Shown here piece after piece: positions 24,601 to 33,939 of a stretch of 64,000 bases of DNA. Both the position numbers and the translations under genes were made by a program. This DNA is from Bifidobacterium sp. WK041_4_12 (GTDB lineage Bacteria > Actinomycetota > Actinomycetes > Actinomycetales > Bifidobacteriaceae), in contig NZ_CP129674.1 in assembly GCF_041080795.1 (NCBI RefSeq), forward strand, positions 682,001 through 746,000. The letters run 5' to 3'. Each line of letters starts with the position of its first letter. Positions within the stretch are counted from its first letter, which is position 1. The notes below the pieces were generated by a model, which was given only the letters and a program-made list of their open reading frames with translations, did no database searches and was not told the DNA's origin.

Positions 24601-27600
24601 TGAACATTCCCGCAAACAAGCTCGACGAGCAGCTTATCGTTCCCGCCAACGGACGGGGAACAAGTGAGACGACCTTTGAAGTTCCTTACCAATGGGATGT
24701 TGATATCTGGAATTCTGGTACTTCAGCTTGGACCCCGCTGGCGTGCGATTCGGGTGTAAATAATTCTGCCACGGATTACTGCATTAGTAGCACATTCGCC
24801 GGGCAATCGGCTGATCTTGCCAATTCAGGCCCCAAAGTCGGTACTCCAAGAACTTTGGGTCTGAGTTCGGCTGGCAACATCAAGCTCCGCCTTAAAAATG
24901 CGAATGCGTCGGAACAGCGTGGATGGTTGCGGGCTTTCGCAACAAGCGGGAGTACATCTGCGCATCAGACAGCAACCCTAATCACGAGCGTAGGAGATGT
25001 GCCTTTCATAGGAATCAGGGGTATTTCCTACGCAGGTTCAACCGGAAATACGGTAGCCATGAGTATGTTTGAATCTGCGGACCACCTAGAATCCATTGGA
25101 GCTATTCTTAATATCAATGATCCTGATTGGGCTGAAATGCAGACTGCTAATTGGTTTTTCTTTGAAAAAACATTTTTACATGCGCACGCCCTGTCCTCAA
25201 TAGCTAGTGGTTCGTTCCACATTAACAATATTTCCGGAGCAACGGGATTTCGTTTCTTTTATCAAACCTTTAGGGACACGCCTAGCTTGAAATATCTCCC
25301 CGCTGGTTCGTTCGATACGTCGAACATTACCGATGTCCTGTCCGGGTACTTTGACCAGACGTTTTATGGTGCCACAAGTCTACTTGCATTGCCAGTAAGT
25401 TCGTTCAACACCGACCACTTATTAAGTGCCTCCGAGGGCGCCAATTTCAGCCATTTTTTGCGCGATGCCAAATCAATTAAACATTTACCTGACGGTTCTT
25501 TCAATATTTCGAACCTTCAGCATTTAGGGACGTATTCCTTCTTATCAATGTTCTCTGGTGCGAGCGCTTTGGAGGATCTTCCTGCAGGTTCGTTCGTGCT
25601 CAATACAAATGTGACTACGACCGGGGACCGCGTCTTTGAAAATATGTTCAAAAACGCGGCGTCGTTGACTTCGTTGCCTGTAGGATCGTTCGATACTTCG
25701 CACCTAAACTCTGTTGGCTTGAATTTCATGTTAGATACGTTTGCAGGGGATACGAAAGCACTCGCACCGAAGTTGAATCGTGCTGCGGTGGTGCAGGTGG
25801 CTTCAAAGTGGGCTTTGAGCGAAGCTAGCAGCCAGGCATCTGGAGTATTCACATCGACCTTCAAGAATGTGGCTACTGCTAAGGGCAAACTGCTGGTGTC
25901 TGACGCGGCTCAGCTCACGAAGGATCCCGGCAGCACGAAGCGCTCCTTTGCAGGCACAGGCTTCTGCACCGATTCGCCCCACGCTTGGAGTTGGGGACTG
26001 ATCAATTGCAACTTCGAGTTCACCGTCCACGTTGACGATGCCTCAGCGAACCTCGTGGTTCCCACGAATGGACGGGCTAACGATGGAGGAACCTATGGTG
26101 CCACATACAGTTGGAGAATTCAGCGTTGGGATGGTTCAGACTGGGTGACGGTTCCGTGCCAGACTTCGTTGAATAATGGTTCAGGTACAGGGCAGGAGGG
26201 TTGCTCCGGGACCGACGTCTATACCGGTAAGTCGTATGATTCCTCGACCGCGGGTCCTCGGCTCGGTGCTCCGAGCGTTTGGGGTGCGGTGAATGGCACT
26301 GATGTGAAGCTTCGTCTCGTTGATTCACTGTCGTCGTCGAACATAAGCATTACGGGCACTCGTGGCTGGCTACGCGCATTCGGGACATATGGTGCTAGTG
26401 CGCACCAAACCGCGCCCAAGATTAGATCGGTGGGAGACATTCCCTTCATCGGTATCAAAAATGATGACAATGTTGAGAAGACTGGCAACTTTGCGGGATA
26501 TCAAATGTTACGCAATGCGAGCGCGCTGACGTCGGTTGGCAAAGTGCTCAGCCCAGATGATCCTGATTGGGTTCAAGTCACAACTGTGGGCGAATATCTC
26601 TTAGGTCAGGCTCTGTTTGGAGCGAGTACATTGCACACTATTGGAAACACTTCCCTGCGCACCGACAATGTGGCGGGTGTTGTCGGACCAGGCTTCTTCC
26701 ATGCCACCTTTAGTGGCAATGTTTCGCTTGAGAGCTTGCCAGCAGCATCGCTAAACACCTCAAGAATTACGACTGTTGGCGCTGACTTCTTCGACCGCAC
26801 CTTTGACGGTGCTACAAGTTTGAGGACATTGCCAGACGGTTCACTTGATACGGAAAACATCATTTCCATTGGGAGCCAGTTCTTCCAAGGTACGTTCAGA
26901 AACACTTCGTCACTGACAGGGTTGCCTACCGGATCACTCAGTTTTAAGAACGTACCCAGCGCGAATTTCAACAATGTGTTCGAACAGACCTTCTTTGGGG
27001 CCACAGAACTGAAGGATTTGCCGGCTGACTCGTTTAACGTATCGAAGATTGCTGGGCCAGTAGGCGGTAACTTCTTCCACGCAACGTTCACTAGTACGAC
27101 TTTGGAGAACCTACCAGACGGTTCGTTTAACATATCAAAGATCACCATTGTGGGAAATAACTTCTTTGACCAGACTTTCAACAACGTATCAAGTCTGAAA
27201 TCATTGCCTACTGGTTCATTCGGTATTGACAGTATTACAGGTACTACGGGGAACTACTTCTTCTTCCGCACTTTCCGTAACACAGCGCTACAGGCTTTGC
27301 CTGACTCATCGTTCGTTTTGTCCAGCAACCTTATTGCTGTTGGTGACAATTCGTTCAAGGGAACGTTCTTCAATGTAAAGAATTTGAAGTCATTGCCTTC
27401 TGGCGCATTCAATACCTCGAAGATTGCCACTGTGGGAGCCGAGTTCATGAGTAACATGTTCTCAGGTGACTCCATTGCCAACGCGCCGAAACTTGCTCGA
27501 CAAACCGTGCTGGATGTTGTGTCTAAATGGAATCTGGACGCGACGAACCTCACCAAGACTGGCGTATATGAGGACACATTCCGCAACAATAGGGTTGCGC

Positions 27601-27983
27601 AGGGCGAGATTCTCGTGGCTGACGCGACTCAGATTGGGATGAACCCGGGAGCGGTTCGCAATACCTTCACGGGTACATTCCTGTGCTCCGATTCCGAGTT
27701 CCGCGCTAACTGGGGATTGCGGGCGTGCTCACCTCCGACTGCATTGCCCTATACGGGCGGATTGCCGATTGCGCTACTCGTGGCGCTGATTGGGCTGGGT
27801 GTTCTCCTGCTCTCGGCTGTGCTGAACCGTGGTCGATACATCACACCCGAGCGCATGCTCTCGAAGTCCGTCGCCGGTCGGCGTGCGGGCGCAGCGGTGG
27901 CGGCTGGGTCTGCCGGTCCTCGTACTGAATCAGGTGCGGGTGCGCACGCAGCGCGTTCGCTCAAGCGAGGTAAACATCGCTAA
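21678..27983 (+). CDS. Giant sortase-anchored surface protein with three BspA-like modules
   Basis: About 2,101 residues. A ~60-residue basic/glycine-rich leader precedes a hydrophobic signal at 64-84 with probable cleavage near AIAD (93). Residues ~105-360 resemble a DUF6273-type domain (FWLRSARWNGVAYAYDVW, YGLRPALRLNL). Three modules start with FEFT at residues 493, 971 and 1446, each with a beta-rich opening, then BspA/DUF285-like repeats (TSLTSLPDGSFNLSNV and variants), and each closing with a CxDS...WGL-x-C pair that probably forms a disulfide. LPYTG (2023-2027), a membrane helix and an unusually long ~50-residue basic tail follow. It is probably an adhesin. The start is taken at ATG 21678; GTG 21606 would add 24 residues. 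Confidence 0.85.
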   Translation: MTYHEGVSGKGRAAFAHSAGSGRGHAGNSGRIGDLGHSDSVARKSSLRHGGSPAHRGRHVSRSVRLSLWLTFFGALIVLFLSMYFRPAPEAIADPPAFGPDGYFSTLNVGDRPVVSDGWDSARRIVFGKTDSSQTYQNKSVSGGYKTLAKGAVESVADADIGVGQSYSKSATTSVLAGEALLFADNTVTSGFTFDSSGNPFTNDFDSGAANTGYRSGPALASVGVASQNYSVFEQGLLRSAPVEGVCTNASGCKSGSYTQQTDSVNSYRVFPLSTGDVKQYFNHTSGLSVDSNLACPSKICVNNSSGFWLRSARWNGVAYAYDVWNDGAPSSDNTSFGSYGLRPALRLNLDNLLLSSKSTDYAQPSNSDAASSLTLTFKDESLPALGAINLDSSNRVEESTFSLPLGSTYPLTAGNVSAYPDGLGWKLVNQSSSDGTVAKSGSGTSLSTQDISAGTYDLYVWGLDKGSASEGVTHRGTAPQHFTVTIAEPESFEFTLNITDLNTNVVVPANGLEHAGPDYGAPYMWGVDWWTGTKWEAISCSTSANSDTANQTCNGNLTFQGKSRTGTDVGPQLGKPASWGVSTTGNLRMRLTNASNGGSTSWLNAFATASFDGVHQTASMITEVGDIPFLGIKDPDVAVTSAGNGTGKHMFKGASNLVRVGRVFYNADPGWASVTKTEVSFAHRMFEGTTSLETIGDGSFDLSSITKVGDFFGADVFHNSGIQMLPNASFNLSSISTINSTTPSSRGYFLSGAFRDATRLATLPLGSFNTWALTGDVYNDFFKDAFKGATSLTSLPDGSFNLSNVTGAGNAFFASAFQGATSLPGLPANSFKFGTSLNTVGADFFNSTFKDAHALNALPAGSFDLSNVTTVGERFLNMTYAGTTAATAPQLNRAAVVQVASKWSLNEVPSQASGVFTSTFENVSTATGKLLESDVAQLAKDPGDKKTFLGTKMCTDSTYSQHWGMMNCHFEFTVNIPANKLDEQLIVPANGRGTSETTFEVPYQWDVDIWNSGTSAWTPLACDSGVNNSATDYCISSTFAGQSADLANSGPKVGTPRTLGLSSAGNIKLRLKNANASEQRGWLRAFATSGSTSAHQTATLITSVGDVPFIGIRGISYAGSTGNTVAMSMFESADHLESIGAILNINDPDWAEMQTANWFFFEKTFLHAHALSSIASGSFHINNISGATGFRFFYQTFRDTPSLKYLPAGSFDTSNITDVLSGYFDQTFYGATSLLALPVSSFNTDHLLSASEGANFSHFLRDAKSIKHLPDGSFNISNLQHLGTYSFLSMFSGASALEDLPAGSFVLNTNVTTTGDRVFENMFKNAASLTSLPVGSFDTSHLNSVGLNFMLDTFAGDTKALAPKLNRAAVVQVASKWALSEASSQASGVFTSTFKNVATAKGKLLVSDAAQLTKDPGSTKRSFAGTGFCTDSPHAWSWGLINCNFEFTVHVDDASANLVVPTNGRANDGGTYGATYSWRIQRWDGSDWVTVPCQTSLNNGSGTGQEGCSGTDVYTGKSYDSSTAGPRLGAPSVWGAVNGTDVKLRLVDSLSSSNISITGTRGWLRAFGTYGASAHQTAPKIRSVGDIPFIGIKNDDNVEKTGNFAGYQMLRNASALTSVGKVLSPDDPDWVQVTTVGEYLLGQALFGASTLHTIGNTSLRTDNVAGVVGPGFFHATFSGNVSLESLPAASLNTSRITTVGADFFDRTFDGATSLRTLPDGSLDTENIISIGSQFFQGTFRNTSSLTGLPTGSLSFKNVPSANFNNVFEQTFFGATELKDLPADSFNVSKIAGPVGGNFFHATFTSTTLENLPDGSFNISKITIVGNNFFDQTFNNVSSLKSLPTGSFGIDSITGTTGNYFFFRTFRNTALQALPDSSFVLSSNLIAVGDNSFKGTFFNVKNLKSLPSGAFNTSKIATVGAEFMSNMFSGDSIANAPKLARQTVLDVVSKWNLDATNLTKTGVYEDTFRNNRVAQGEILVADATQIGMNPGAVRNTFTGTFLCSDSEFRANWGLRACSPPTALPYTGGLPIALLVALIGLGVLLLSAVLNRGRYITPERMLSKSVAGRRAGAAVAAGSAGPRTESGAGAHAARSLKRGKHR

Positions 27984-28000
27984 AGGTTGTGAGGAACGAA

Positions 28001-28056
28001 CTCGGGGATGGATAATGAATGGTTTGTGTATAGGCTGTTCTTCATTCATCCCCGAG
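28001..28056 (+). terminator. Terminator after the giant surface protein
   Basis: CTCGGGGATG (28001-28010) pairs perfectly with CATCCCCGAG (28047-28056) and is followed by CCTTTCT. It starts 18 bases after the stop codon. Confidence 0.7.
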
Positions 28057-28237
28057 CCTTTCTGGTTGGGACGCTCGGTGGGGGAATGATTTGAGTGTTT
28101 AGCGACATGCTGAGCACTTTTGAAACGTAGGGGATGACTGTATGCCGTAACATAATCGTTCGCTGACAGCGATACCTTATTCTTGGGGAAAAGATATGCG
28201 GATCAAGTATTCGCATTAGAAGGGAATAAGAATATCC

Positions 28238-31200
28238 ATGAAACAATCACATAGGGGACGGTGGGGCGCGCTTGTCATTGCAGTTGCGATGCTTCTACCA
28301 ACGGTTGGAACTGCGGCAGCGCACGCAGATACTCCACAATTAGGGAAGGTGCAGGTCGCCTCCCAGATCAGCAGAGGTTCCGGTACTATGCCGGTGTTCA
28401 TCCAGACAACGAGCAAAAGCGCATTGTCGGTGACCACAAGCAAAAAACCTTCCGCCTTTGAAGGCAATAAAGAACTGCAAAACAAGGCGAAGGATGCTGC
28501 TAAGGACGCCAAAGACACTTCCAATGACGTACTGAGCGAGCTGAAAAAGCTTGACCCACATGAGAAGACTCTGTATTCCACGGCCTACACCGTTCCGGGG
28601 GTCGCCGTGTATGCAGATGCTGCTGCTCTGAGAAAGTTGGCTGAGCAGTCCGATTCAGTAATCAAGATTAATCCGATCAGTTTCAAGAAAGCTGCGGACA
28701 GCTCATCTGCGGACAATTCAAATGCGGACAGCTCAAAAGATACGCAAACCGCTAACGGTGCCACAAGCGAAAGTTCCCCCTCAACGGCTGGTGATACTGC
28801 GAAGAATCAACAGAGCCAGCCGTCTGCAAGCTCAAATTCAGCATCGAATAATTCATCAAGTGCTCAGCCAAGTGCTCAAGCAAGCGCTAAGTCAAGTGCT
28901 CAACCAAGTGCTGCGCCAAGTACTGAAGCCAACAAGGATTCATCTTCACAGCAAACACCAGCGAATTCGCAGAACTCTGAACAATCCCCAGCTGCAACAA
29001 CACCCAATTCCAGCGCTGACAATGCTGCAATAGCCAATGCGGAACCAAAAAATGCTAACAATGATGCCTTGGTTCAATCTCTCAAGACATGGGCGCAAAC
29101 CGGCAAGACCGGCAAAGATACCAACGTCGCCATCATCGACACGGGCCTTGATTATACCCACGCAGATTTCGGCGGCGCGGGAACCACACAGGCCTATGAC
29201 ACGGCGCTTGCATCCAAGAATGATCCTCTGACCGATCCGACACTCAAAGGCTTGCTTGACACCAACAAGTTCAAGGGCGGTTATGATTTTGCAGGCACAA
29301 ATTATGATCCTGACAACGCCAGTATGTCCACCCCAACTCCAGACAGCAACCCCATTGACGGAAAAGGCGGACACCACGGTACGCATGTGGCAGGAACGGC
29401 ACTTGGCTATGGCGTCACGGCAGACAACAAGACCTTCAAGGGCGATTACAGCAAACTGAGCGAAGCTGACTTGCAGTCCATGGAAATCGGACCAGGTTCT
29501 GCCCCTCAGGCTGGCGTGTACTCACTGAAAGTCTTTGGAGATAATGGCGGAACGACAGGTCTCGTCGGAGAAGCCCTCGACTGGGTTGGCGCTCAAATTG
29601 CCAAAGGCAAGTCCATCAATATCGTTTCCATGTCTTTGGGTGGCACCTATGGATCAGACGACGACCCTGATACGGCCAAGGTTGATGCGCTTACGGACAA
29701 GGGTGTACTCTCCGTTATCGCCGCTGGAAACGAAGGCGATTTCACCGACGTCCTCGGTTCACCAGGCAGTGCAAAAAGCGCTCTCACTGTTGCTGCGAGC
29801 AGCTCAGGCCGAACCTTGCAAGATAGCATCACCGCAACCGCGCCGAGCGATGTGGCAGACACCAAGCTTGCAGGACAATACTCAGCAAATTACTCTGACC
29901 TCAACAACATCAATGTTGAAGGCAAGGTAGTAAAGGTCACCGACCCGAACAATCTTGCTGGATGCGGCACATACTCCGCAGCCGATGCAGCCGCTGTAAA
30001 GGGCAATATCGCCTGGGTGCAGTGGGATGACAACAATTTGGTGTGCGGCTCCAAAAAGCGTTTTGACAATGCGCAGGCAGCAGGAGCAAAGGCCATTCTG
30101 TTCCAGTCAAGCAAAGACATACCGGATGCGGGTATCGCTGGTAACGCAACCCTGCCTGGTTTCCAAATCACGCCAACAGGTTTGGCAAAAATACAGCCAG
30201 CTCTGAATGCCGGAACGTTGAGAGTGAAACTGTCATCGGATCAGCGCTTGAGCATAAAGGTAGACTATGCAGCCAAATATGAGGACACGATGGCTTCGTT
30301 CACTTCGCGAGGCATCCATGGTTCGGCGGATGGAACCGTCAAGCCTGATGTGTCTGCTCCTGGTGTAGGCATCGTCTCCGCTTCTGCGGGCAGTGGTTTC
30401 AAGCCTGAAGTCATGAGCGGTACCTCAATGGCAACCCCATTGACAGCAGGTATTGCTGCACTCGCCCATCAAGCTCATCCAGCTTGGTCGGCGAGAGCCC
30501 TCAAGGCTCAGCTGATGAATACTGCCGATCATGATGTCCTCAGTGAGGATCGCAGCACGGCGATGGGTCCACTCCGCGTCGGAACTGGACGTGTGGACGC
30601 ATATGAAGCCGTGAATAACGAGGCAACCGTGGCTGCAAAGACTGATCCGACTGCTGTCACCGGTGAATTTGGTATTGTTCAGGTGCCACGCGCCGGATAT
30701 AGTGCCAGCAAAGCATTCACCGTCACCAACACGGCAAATACGCCAGTGACATACTCGCTGTCGTATCAGGCAAGGGTGAGCACTCCAGGGGTTGACTACA
30801 AGCTGGATAAGGACACCATCACCGTTCCTGCGAACGGGACTGCAGACTTTACCGTTACCTTGAGCATTCCTGACCAGTCCGCGCTGCGACATACTCGTGA
30901 CAGTACCCAGCCAGTAAGGAACCCTGTGTCGGCAGATGATGACAGCAATTACGTCACCGATGCCAGCGGCATTGTACGTTTGGTGCCAAAGGACACTGCT
31001 AACGGCACCTTCTCCGCTTTGCGTGTGGCCTTGGTAAGTGCTCCAAAGCCTGTTTCCGAAACCAGCACCAGCCTTGAATTCTCCAAGGGTTCGACTGATG
31101 GCCAACTGGTGGTGAGCGGCAAAGGCTTTGCCAACGGTTCAGGTGCGACGGGCTACACGTCACAGATTGCACCCATGCAGCTCGCGGTGCAAGATCCGGT

Positions 31201-32560
31201 CGATGGATACACCACACAGGATTCCGCTCGAAGCCTCGCGGCAGCCGATATTCGTGAGGTTGGGGTGTCTTCCACGGCTCCACAGATCAACGACAAATCG
31301 CAAGGCTACCTCACCTTCGGCATTGAAACCGATAAGACCTGGTCACGCTTGGGCAACAATTTCTTCCCTGAAATTGTTCTCGACAGTAATGGCGATGGCA
31401 AGGCCGATATGCTCATCGGTGTAAACACCCTCAAGAACGGTGCACTGACCGACGCTGTCTGGGTGGAAACCACGAGGCTGAGTGACGGGGAAGTAATCGA
31501 CAAGGAACCGATTGTTGATTCAACGGTTGCCGATTCCAATGTGGTTTTGCTGCCGGTGAAGCTCAGCGCGCTGGGAATCACCAAGGACTCGACCACCGCT
31601 CCAATGAATTTCTATGCACAAACCGAATCGATGTTTGCTGAAAGTGCCGAACACGCATATCTCGCTGATACGACAGATTCGGCCACATTCGATCCGCTGA
31701 ATCCAGATCTTTGGTTTGGAACCAGCGGGCAGAATGGTTCGGGTTCTGCTGTGGATGCGGATAAGGCAGGGACCATTCCGGCCCATCTCAAGACTCCTGT
31801 TGCGAAGGATGCAGGGAAGAGTGCACGAGCAGGACAGAGTGCACGTAGCGAAGCAACTGCTCAGCCGGAAGCTTTGCTGCTGCACCTTAACGGTTCGGTT
31901 CCCGTTGACAAGGATGCAACCCCAGTGATTGATATCCAAAGCATCGCCGACCGTGACACGAGTGAATTGCAGCATCTTGTCGATGTGGCTAAGGGTCTGA
32001 AGGAAAGTAACTATTCCCCTGAATCCTGGAAGCAGTTGGCTCAGGCCCTTGGCGTGGCCGAGGACGTGCTTGCCGATGCCAGCTCCACCAACCAGCAGAT
32101 CAACGATGCCTACAATGCGCTGAATACTGCCATCAACGGTCTGGTGAAGGTTTCTGCGAAGGTTGATACATCAAAGCTGCAAGCTCTGGTTAACAGCTTG
32201 CAGTCCTTGAAGAGCAAGGATTACACGTCTGAATCATGGTCTGCTTTTGAAGCAGCCATGAAGCAGGCGGAACAGGTGCTTGTCGATACCAACGCTACGC
32301 AGGATCAGGTCAACAGTGCATACGCTGCTTTGCTACGAGCTCAGCAGCTCCTGGTGCAAGGTTCGACCAGCCCAGCCGTCGATAAGTCTAAGGATCAATC
32401 GAAGGATCAGTCGAAGGCTTCCGCTGCCTCTGCAAAGAGCAACGGGAATTCGGGCAATCTCTCCAGAACTGGAAGTGTCGTAACCGGCGTGGTATTCGCC
32501 GCCTTCGTTGCACTGGTTGCTGGGACGACGCTGCTTGGGGTCCGTAGGCGTAACAAGTAA
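28238..32560 (+). CDS. Cell-wall-associated subtilisin-like serine protease (S8)
   Basis: A 1,440-residue protein. The signal peptide (residues 1-31, ending AAAHA) is followed by a propeptide of inhibitor-I9 type and an S/Q/A-rich linker (SAQPSAQASAKSSAQ). The catalytic triad is D301 (AIIDTGLDYTHADF), H380 (GHHGTHVAGT) and S730 (SGTSMATP), with oxyanion N498 (AAGNEGD). A protease-associated domain is inserted between N and S. Beta-rich domains follow, then two FIVAR-like helical repeats (~1246-1370). The C-terminus has LSRTG at 1408-1412, a membrane helix and RRRNK, a variant sortase signal. It likely degrades extracellular proteins or processes surface proteins, perhaps including the neighbouring giant adhesin. 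Confidence 0.9.
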   Translation: MKQSHRGRWGALVIAVAMLLPTVGTAAAHADTPQLGKVQVASQISRGSGTMPVFIQTTSKSALSVTTSKKPSAFEGNKELQNKAKDAAKDAKDTSNDVLSELKKLDPHEKTLYSTAYTVPGVAVYADAAALRKLAEQSDSVIKINPISFKKAADSSSADNSNADSSKDTQTANGATSESSPSTAGDTAKNQQSQPSASSNSASNNSSSAQPSAQASAKSSAQPSAAPSTEANKDSSSQQTPANSQNSEQSPAATTPNSSADNAAIANAEPKNANNDALVQSLKTWAQTGKTGKDTNVAIIDTGLDYTHADFGGAGTTQAYDTALASKNDPLTDPTLKGLLDTNKFKGGYDFAGTNYDPDNASMSTPTPDSNPIDGKGGHHGTHVAGTALGYGVTADNKTFKGDYSKLSEADLQSMEIGPGSAPQAGVYSLKVFGDNGGTTGLVGEALDWVGAQIAKGKSINIVSMSLGGTYGSDDDPDTAKVDALTDKGVLSVIAAGNEGDFTDVLGSPGSAKSALTVAASSSGRTLQDSITATAPSDVADTKLAGQYSANYSDLNNINVEGKVVKVTDPNNLAGCGTYSAADAAAVKGNIAWVQWDDNNLVCGSKKRFDNAQAAGAKAILFQSSKDIPDAGIAGNATLPGFQITPTGLAKIQPALNAGTLRVKLSSDQRLSIKVDYAAKYEDTMASFTSRGIHGSADGTVKPDVSAPGVGIVSASAGSGFKPEVMSGTSMATPLTAGIAALAHQAHPAWSARALKAQLMNTADHDVLSEDRSTAMGPLRVGTGRVDAYEAVNNEATVAAKTDPTAVTGEFGIVQVPRAGYSASKAFTVTNTANTPVTYSLSYQARVSTPGVDYKLDKDTITVPANGTADFTVTLSIPDQSALRHTRDSTQPVRNPVSADDDSNYVTDASGIVRLVPKDTANGTFSALRVALVSAPKPVSETSTSLEFSKGSTDGQLVVSGKGFANGSGATGYTSQIAPMQLAVQDPVDGYTTQDSARSLAAADIREVGVSSTAPQINDKSQGYLTFGIETDKTWSRLGNNFFPEIVLDSNGDGKADMLIGVNTLKNGALTDAVWVETTRLSDGEVIDKEPIVDSTVADSNVVLLPVKLSALGITKDSTTAPMNFYAQTESMFAESAEHAYLADTTDSATFDPLNPDLWFGTSGQNGSGSAVDADKAGTIPAHLKTPVAKDAGKSARAGQSARSEATAQPEALLLHLNGSVPVDKDATPVIDIQSIADRDTSELQHLVDVAKGLKESNYSPESWKQLAQALGVAEDVLADASSTNQQINDAYNALNTAINGLVKVSAKVDTSKLQALVNSLQSLKSKDYTSESWSAFEAAMKQAEQVLVDTNATQDQVNSAYAALLRAQQLLVQGSTSPAVDKSKDQSKDQSKASAASAKSNGNSGNLSRTGSVVTGVVFAAFVALVAGTTLLGVRRRNK

Positions 32561-32566
32561 TTCAGG

Positions 32567-32614
32567 ATAGTTAACCGGAATCATAGTTAACCGGAATCAT
32601 AGTTAACCAGAATC
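32567..32614. repeat. Three tandem 16-bp repeats after the protease gene
   Basis: ATAGTTAACCGGAATC is repeated at 32567, 32583 and 32599, the third with one change (CCAGAATC). Each contains the palindrome GTTAAC. The array begins 7 bases after the protease stop. Confidence 0.9.
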
Positions 32615-32849
32615 ATAACTGCCTCAACAGAACGGTATTCCGTATGGATGTGCGCGTGTATATGCGCGTGTGCATGCGGAATGCTGCTGTTCTGTTGGGG
32701 CAGTTGTGTTTTCGGTGGTGTGATGGTGTGGGACTGTGGTGGTGAGGCTGTGGTGCTGTGGGGTTGCGATAGAGTGCTTCCGTAAGGCATCGAGTAGTGG
32801 GGAAGGTGGCGCTGGTTTGGGGAGCGGCGAAGGTTCAGAGGGTAGCAGG

Positions 32850-33878
32850 ATGACTCGCGGGCGATGGTTCAAGATCTTTGGACGAATCATACTGAGTGCC
32901 ATTGCTGCGATTGTCGGCATTGTCCTGCTCGCTTTGGTGGCGTTCAATGTCAGCCCGTGGCCGAGCGCACTGATATTCCGCAGGGCGTTCGAGTCTGGGA
33001 ATGTGCAGAAGCCACGCGGGTATGCTGCCGCGCAGAAAGCCGTTGCGATAGAAAGCAGCCTGACCTATCCATCGCAGTATCAGCGCAATGATTTTGATCT
33101 CTATCTTCCCAAGTCCAGCAAGGATGCCACAGCATCGGCTGAAGTTTCATTGCCGATCATCGTCTGGGTGCATGGTGGCGGTTTCATCTCCGGCGACAAA
33201 CTCGGAGTCTCCACATATGCGACCATGCTTGCGGCGCAAGGGTATGCGGTGGCGGCAATGAATTATGATTATGCGCCTGACGCGCAGTATCCGGCACCGG
33301 TGGTGCAGGTGGGAGAGCTGATTGTCCAGCTGTATCGGATTGCCGCGCGATATGGGCTGGATGCCAACCGCATCATTATTGGGGGAGACTCGGCGGGCGC
33401 GCAGATTGCGGCGCAGTTCGCTGCGATTGAAACGACTCCGGGCTATGCGGCGCAGGCTGGCATCCGCAAGATTGCTCTGCACCGACCGTTGGAGGCTGCT
33501 CTGCTGTTCTGTGGACCATATGATGTTTCCCAGATGACGGATATGGGTAGTTCCTGGATTGCCAAGCAGTTCGTGCAAACCGTGGGATGGTCGTATCTGG
33601 GGCAGAAGCATTGGCAATATACCAAGGCCGCGAAGACAGCGTCGGTCGTTGACTTTGTTTCTGCGAACTTTCCCCGTTCATACATCGTTGACGGCAACTA
33701 TTTCTCGTTCCCCTCGCAGGCGAGGGAAATGTATGGCAGACTGCGGGCGCAGAAAGTTGCGGCCAAGCTTACGCTCTACCCGGACAATCCAAAGCTGCCG
33801 CACGAGTTCCAGTTCGATTTCTCACATCCGCAGTCGTATGAGGTGTGGAACAATACCTTGCAGTTCTTGAAATCCTGA
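32850..33878 (+). CDS. Membrane-anchored alpha/beta hydrolase (HSL/esterase family)
   Basis: A 342-residue protein with one N-terminal membrane helix (IFGRIILSAIAAIVGIVLLA) and an extracytoplasmic hydrolase domain. The oxyanion motif HGGG (VWVHGGGFISGDK) and nucleophile elbow GDSAG (IIIGGDSAGAQIA) define the hormone-sensitive-lipase-like family; a later D and H (PHEFQFDF) could complete the triad. It likely cleaves a small ester, substrate unknown. ATG 32850 is preferred to an upstream ATG (32736) because family similarity and the signal anchor start there. Confidence 0.8.
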   Translation: MTRGRWFKIFGRIILSAIAAIVGIVLLALVAFNVSPWPSALIFRRAFESGNVQKPRGYAAAQKAVAIESSLTYPSQYQRNDFDLYLPKSSKDATASAEVSLPIIVWVHGGGFISGDKLGVSTYATMLAAQGYAVAAMNYDYAPDAQYPAPVVQVGELIVQLYRIAARYGLDANRIIIGGDSAGAQIAAQFAAIETTPGYAAQAGIRKIALHRPLEAALLFCGPYDVSQMTDMGSSWIAKQFVQTVGWSYLGQKHWQYTKAAKTASVVDFVSANFPRSYIVDGNYFSFPSQAREMYGRLRAQKVAAKLTLYPDNPKLPHEFQFDFSHPQSYEVWNNTLQFLKS

Positions 33879-33900
33879 TGTTGTTGGTTTTGAATGATTG

Positions 33901-33932
33901 AGGTTTTGGACGTTTCAGGTTTTGGACGTTTC
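33901..33932. repeat. Two perfect 16-bp tandem repeats
   Basis: AGGTTTTGGACGTTTC occurs at 33901-33916 and 33917-33932, in the short convergent spacer between the hydrolase and DJ-1 genes. The same 16-bp period is seen at 32567 and 61448. Confidence 0.9.
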
Positions 33933-33939
33933 GAGCTGA

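Noticed and set aside
32567..32614. Short CRISPR-like array after the protease gene
   Set aside because: Units are contiguous 16-bp repeats without spacers, and no cas genes are present anywhere in the window.
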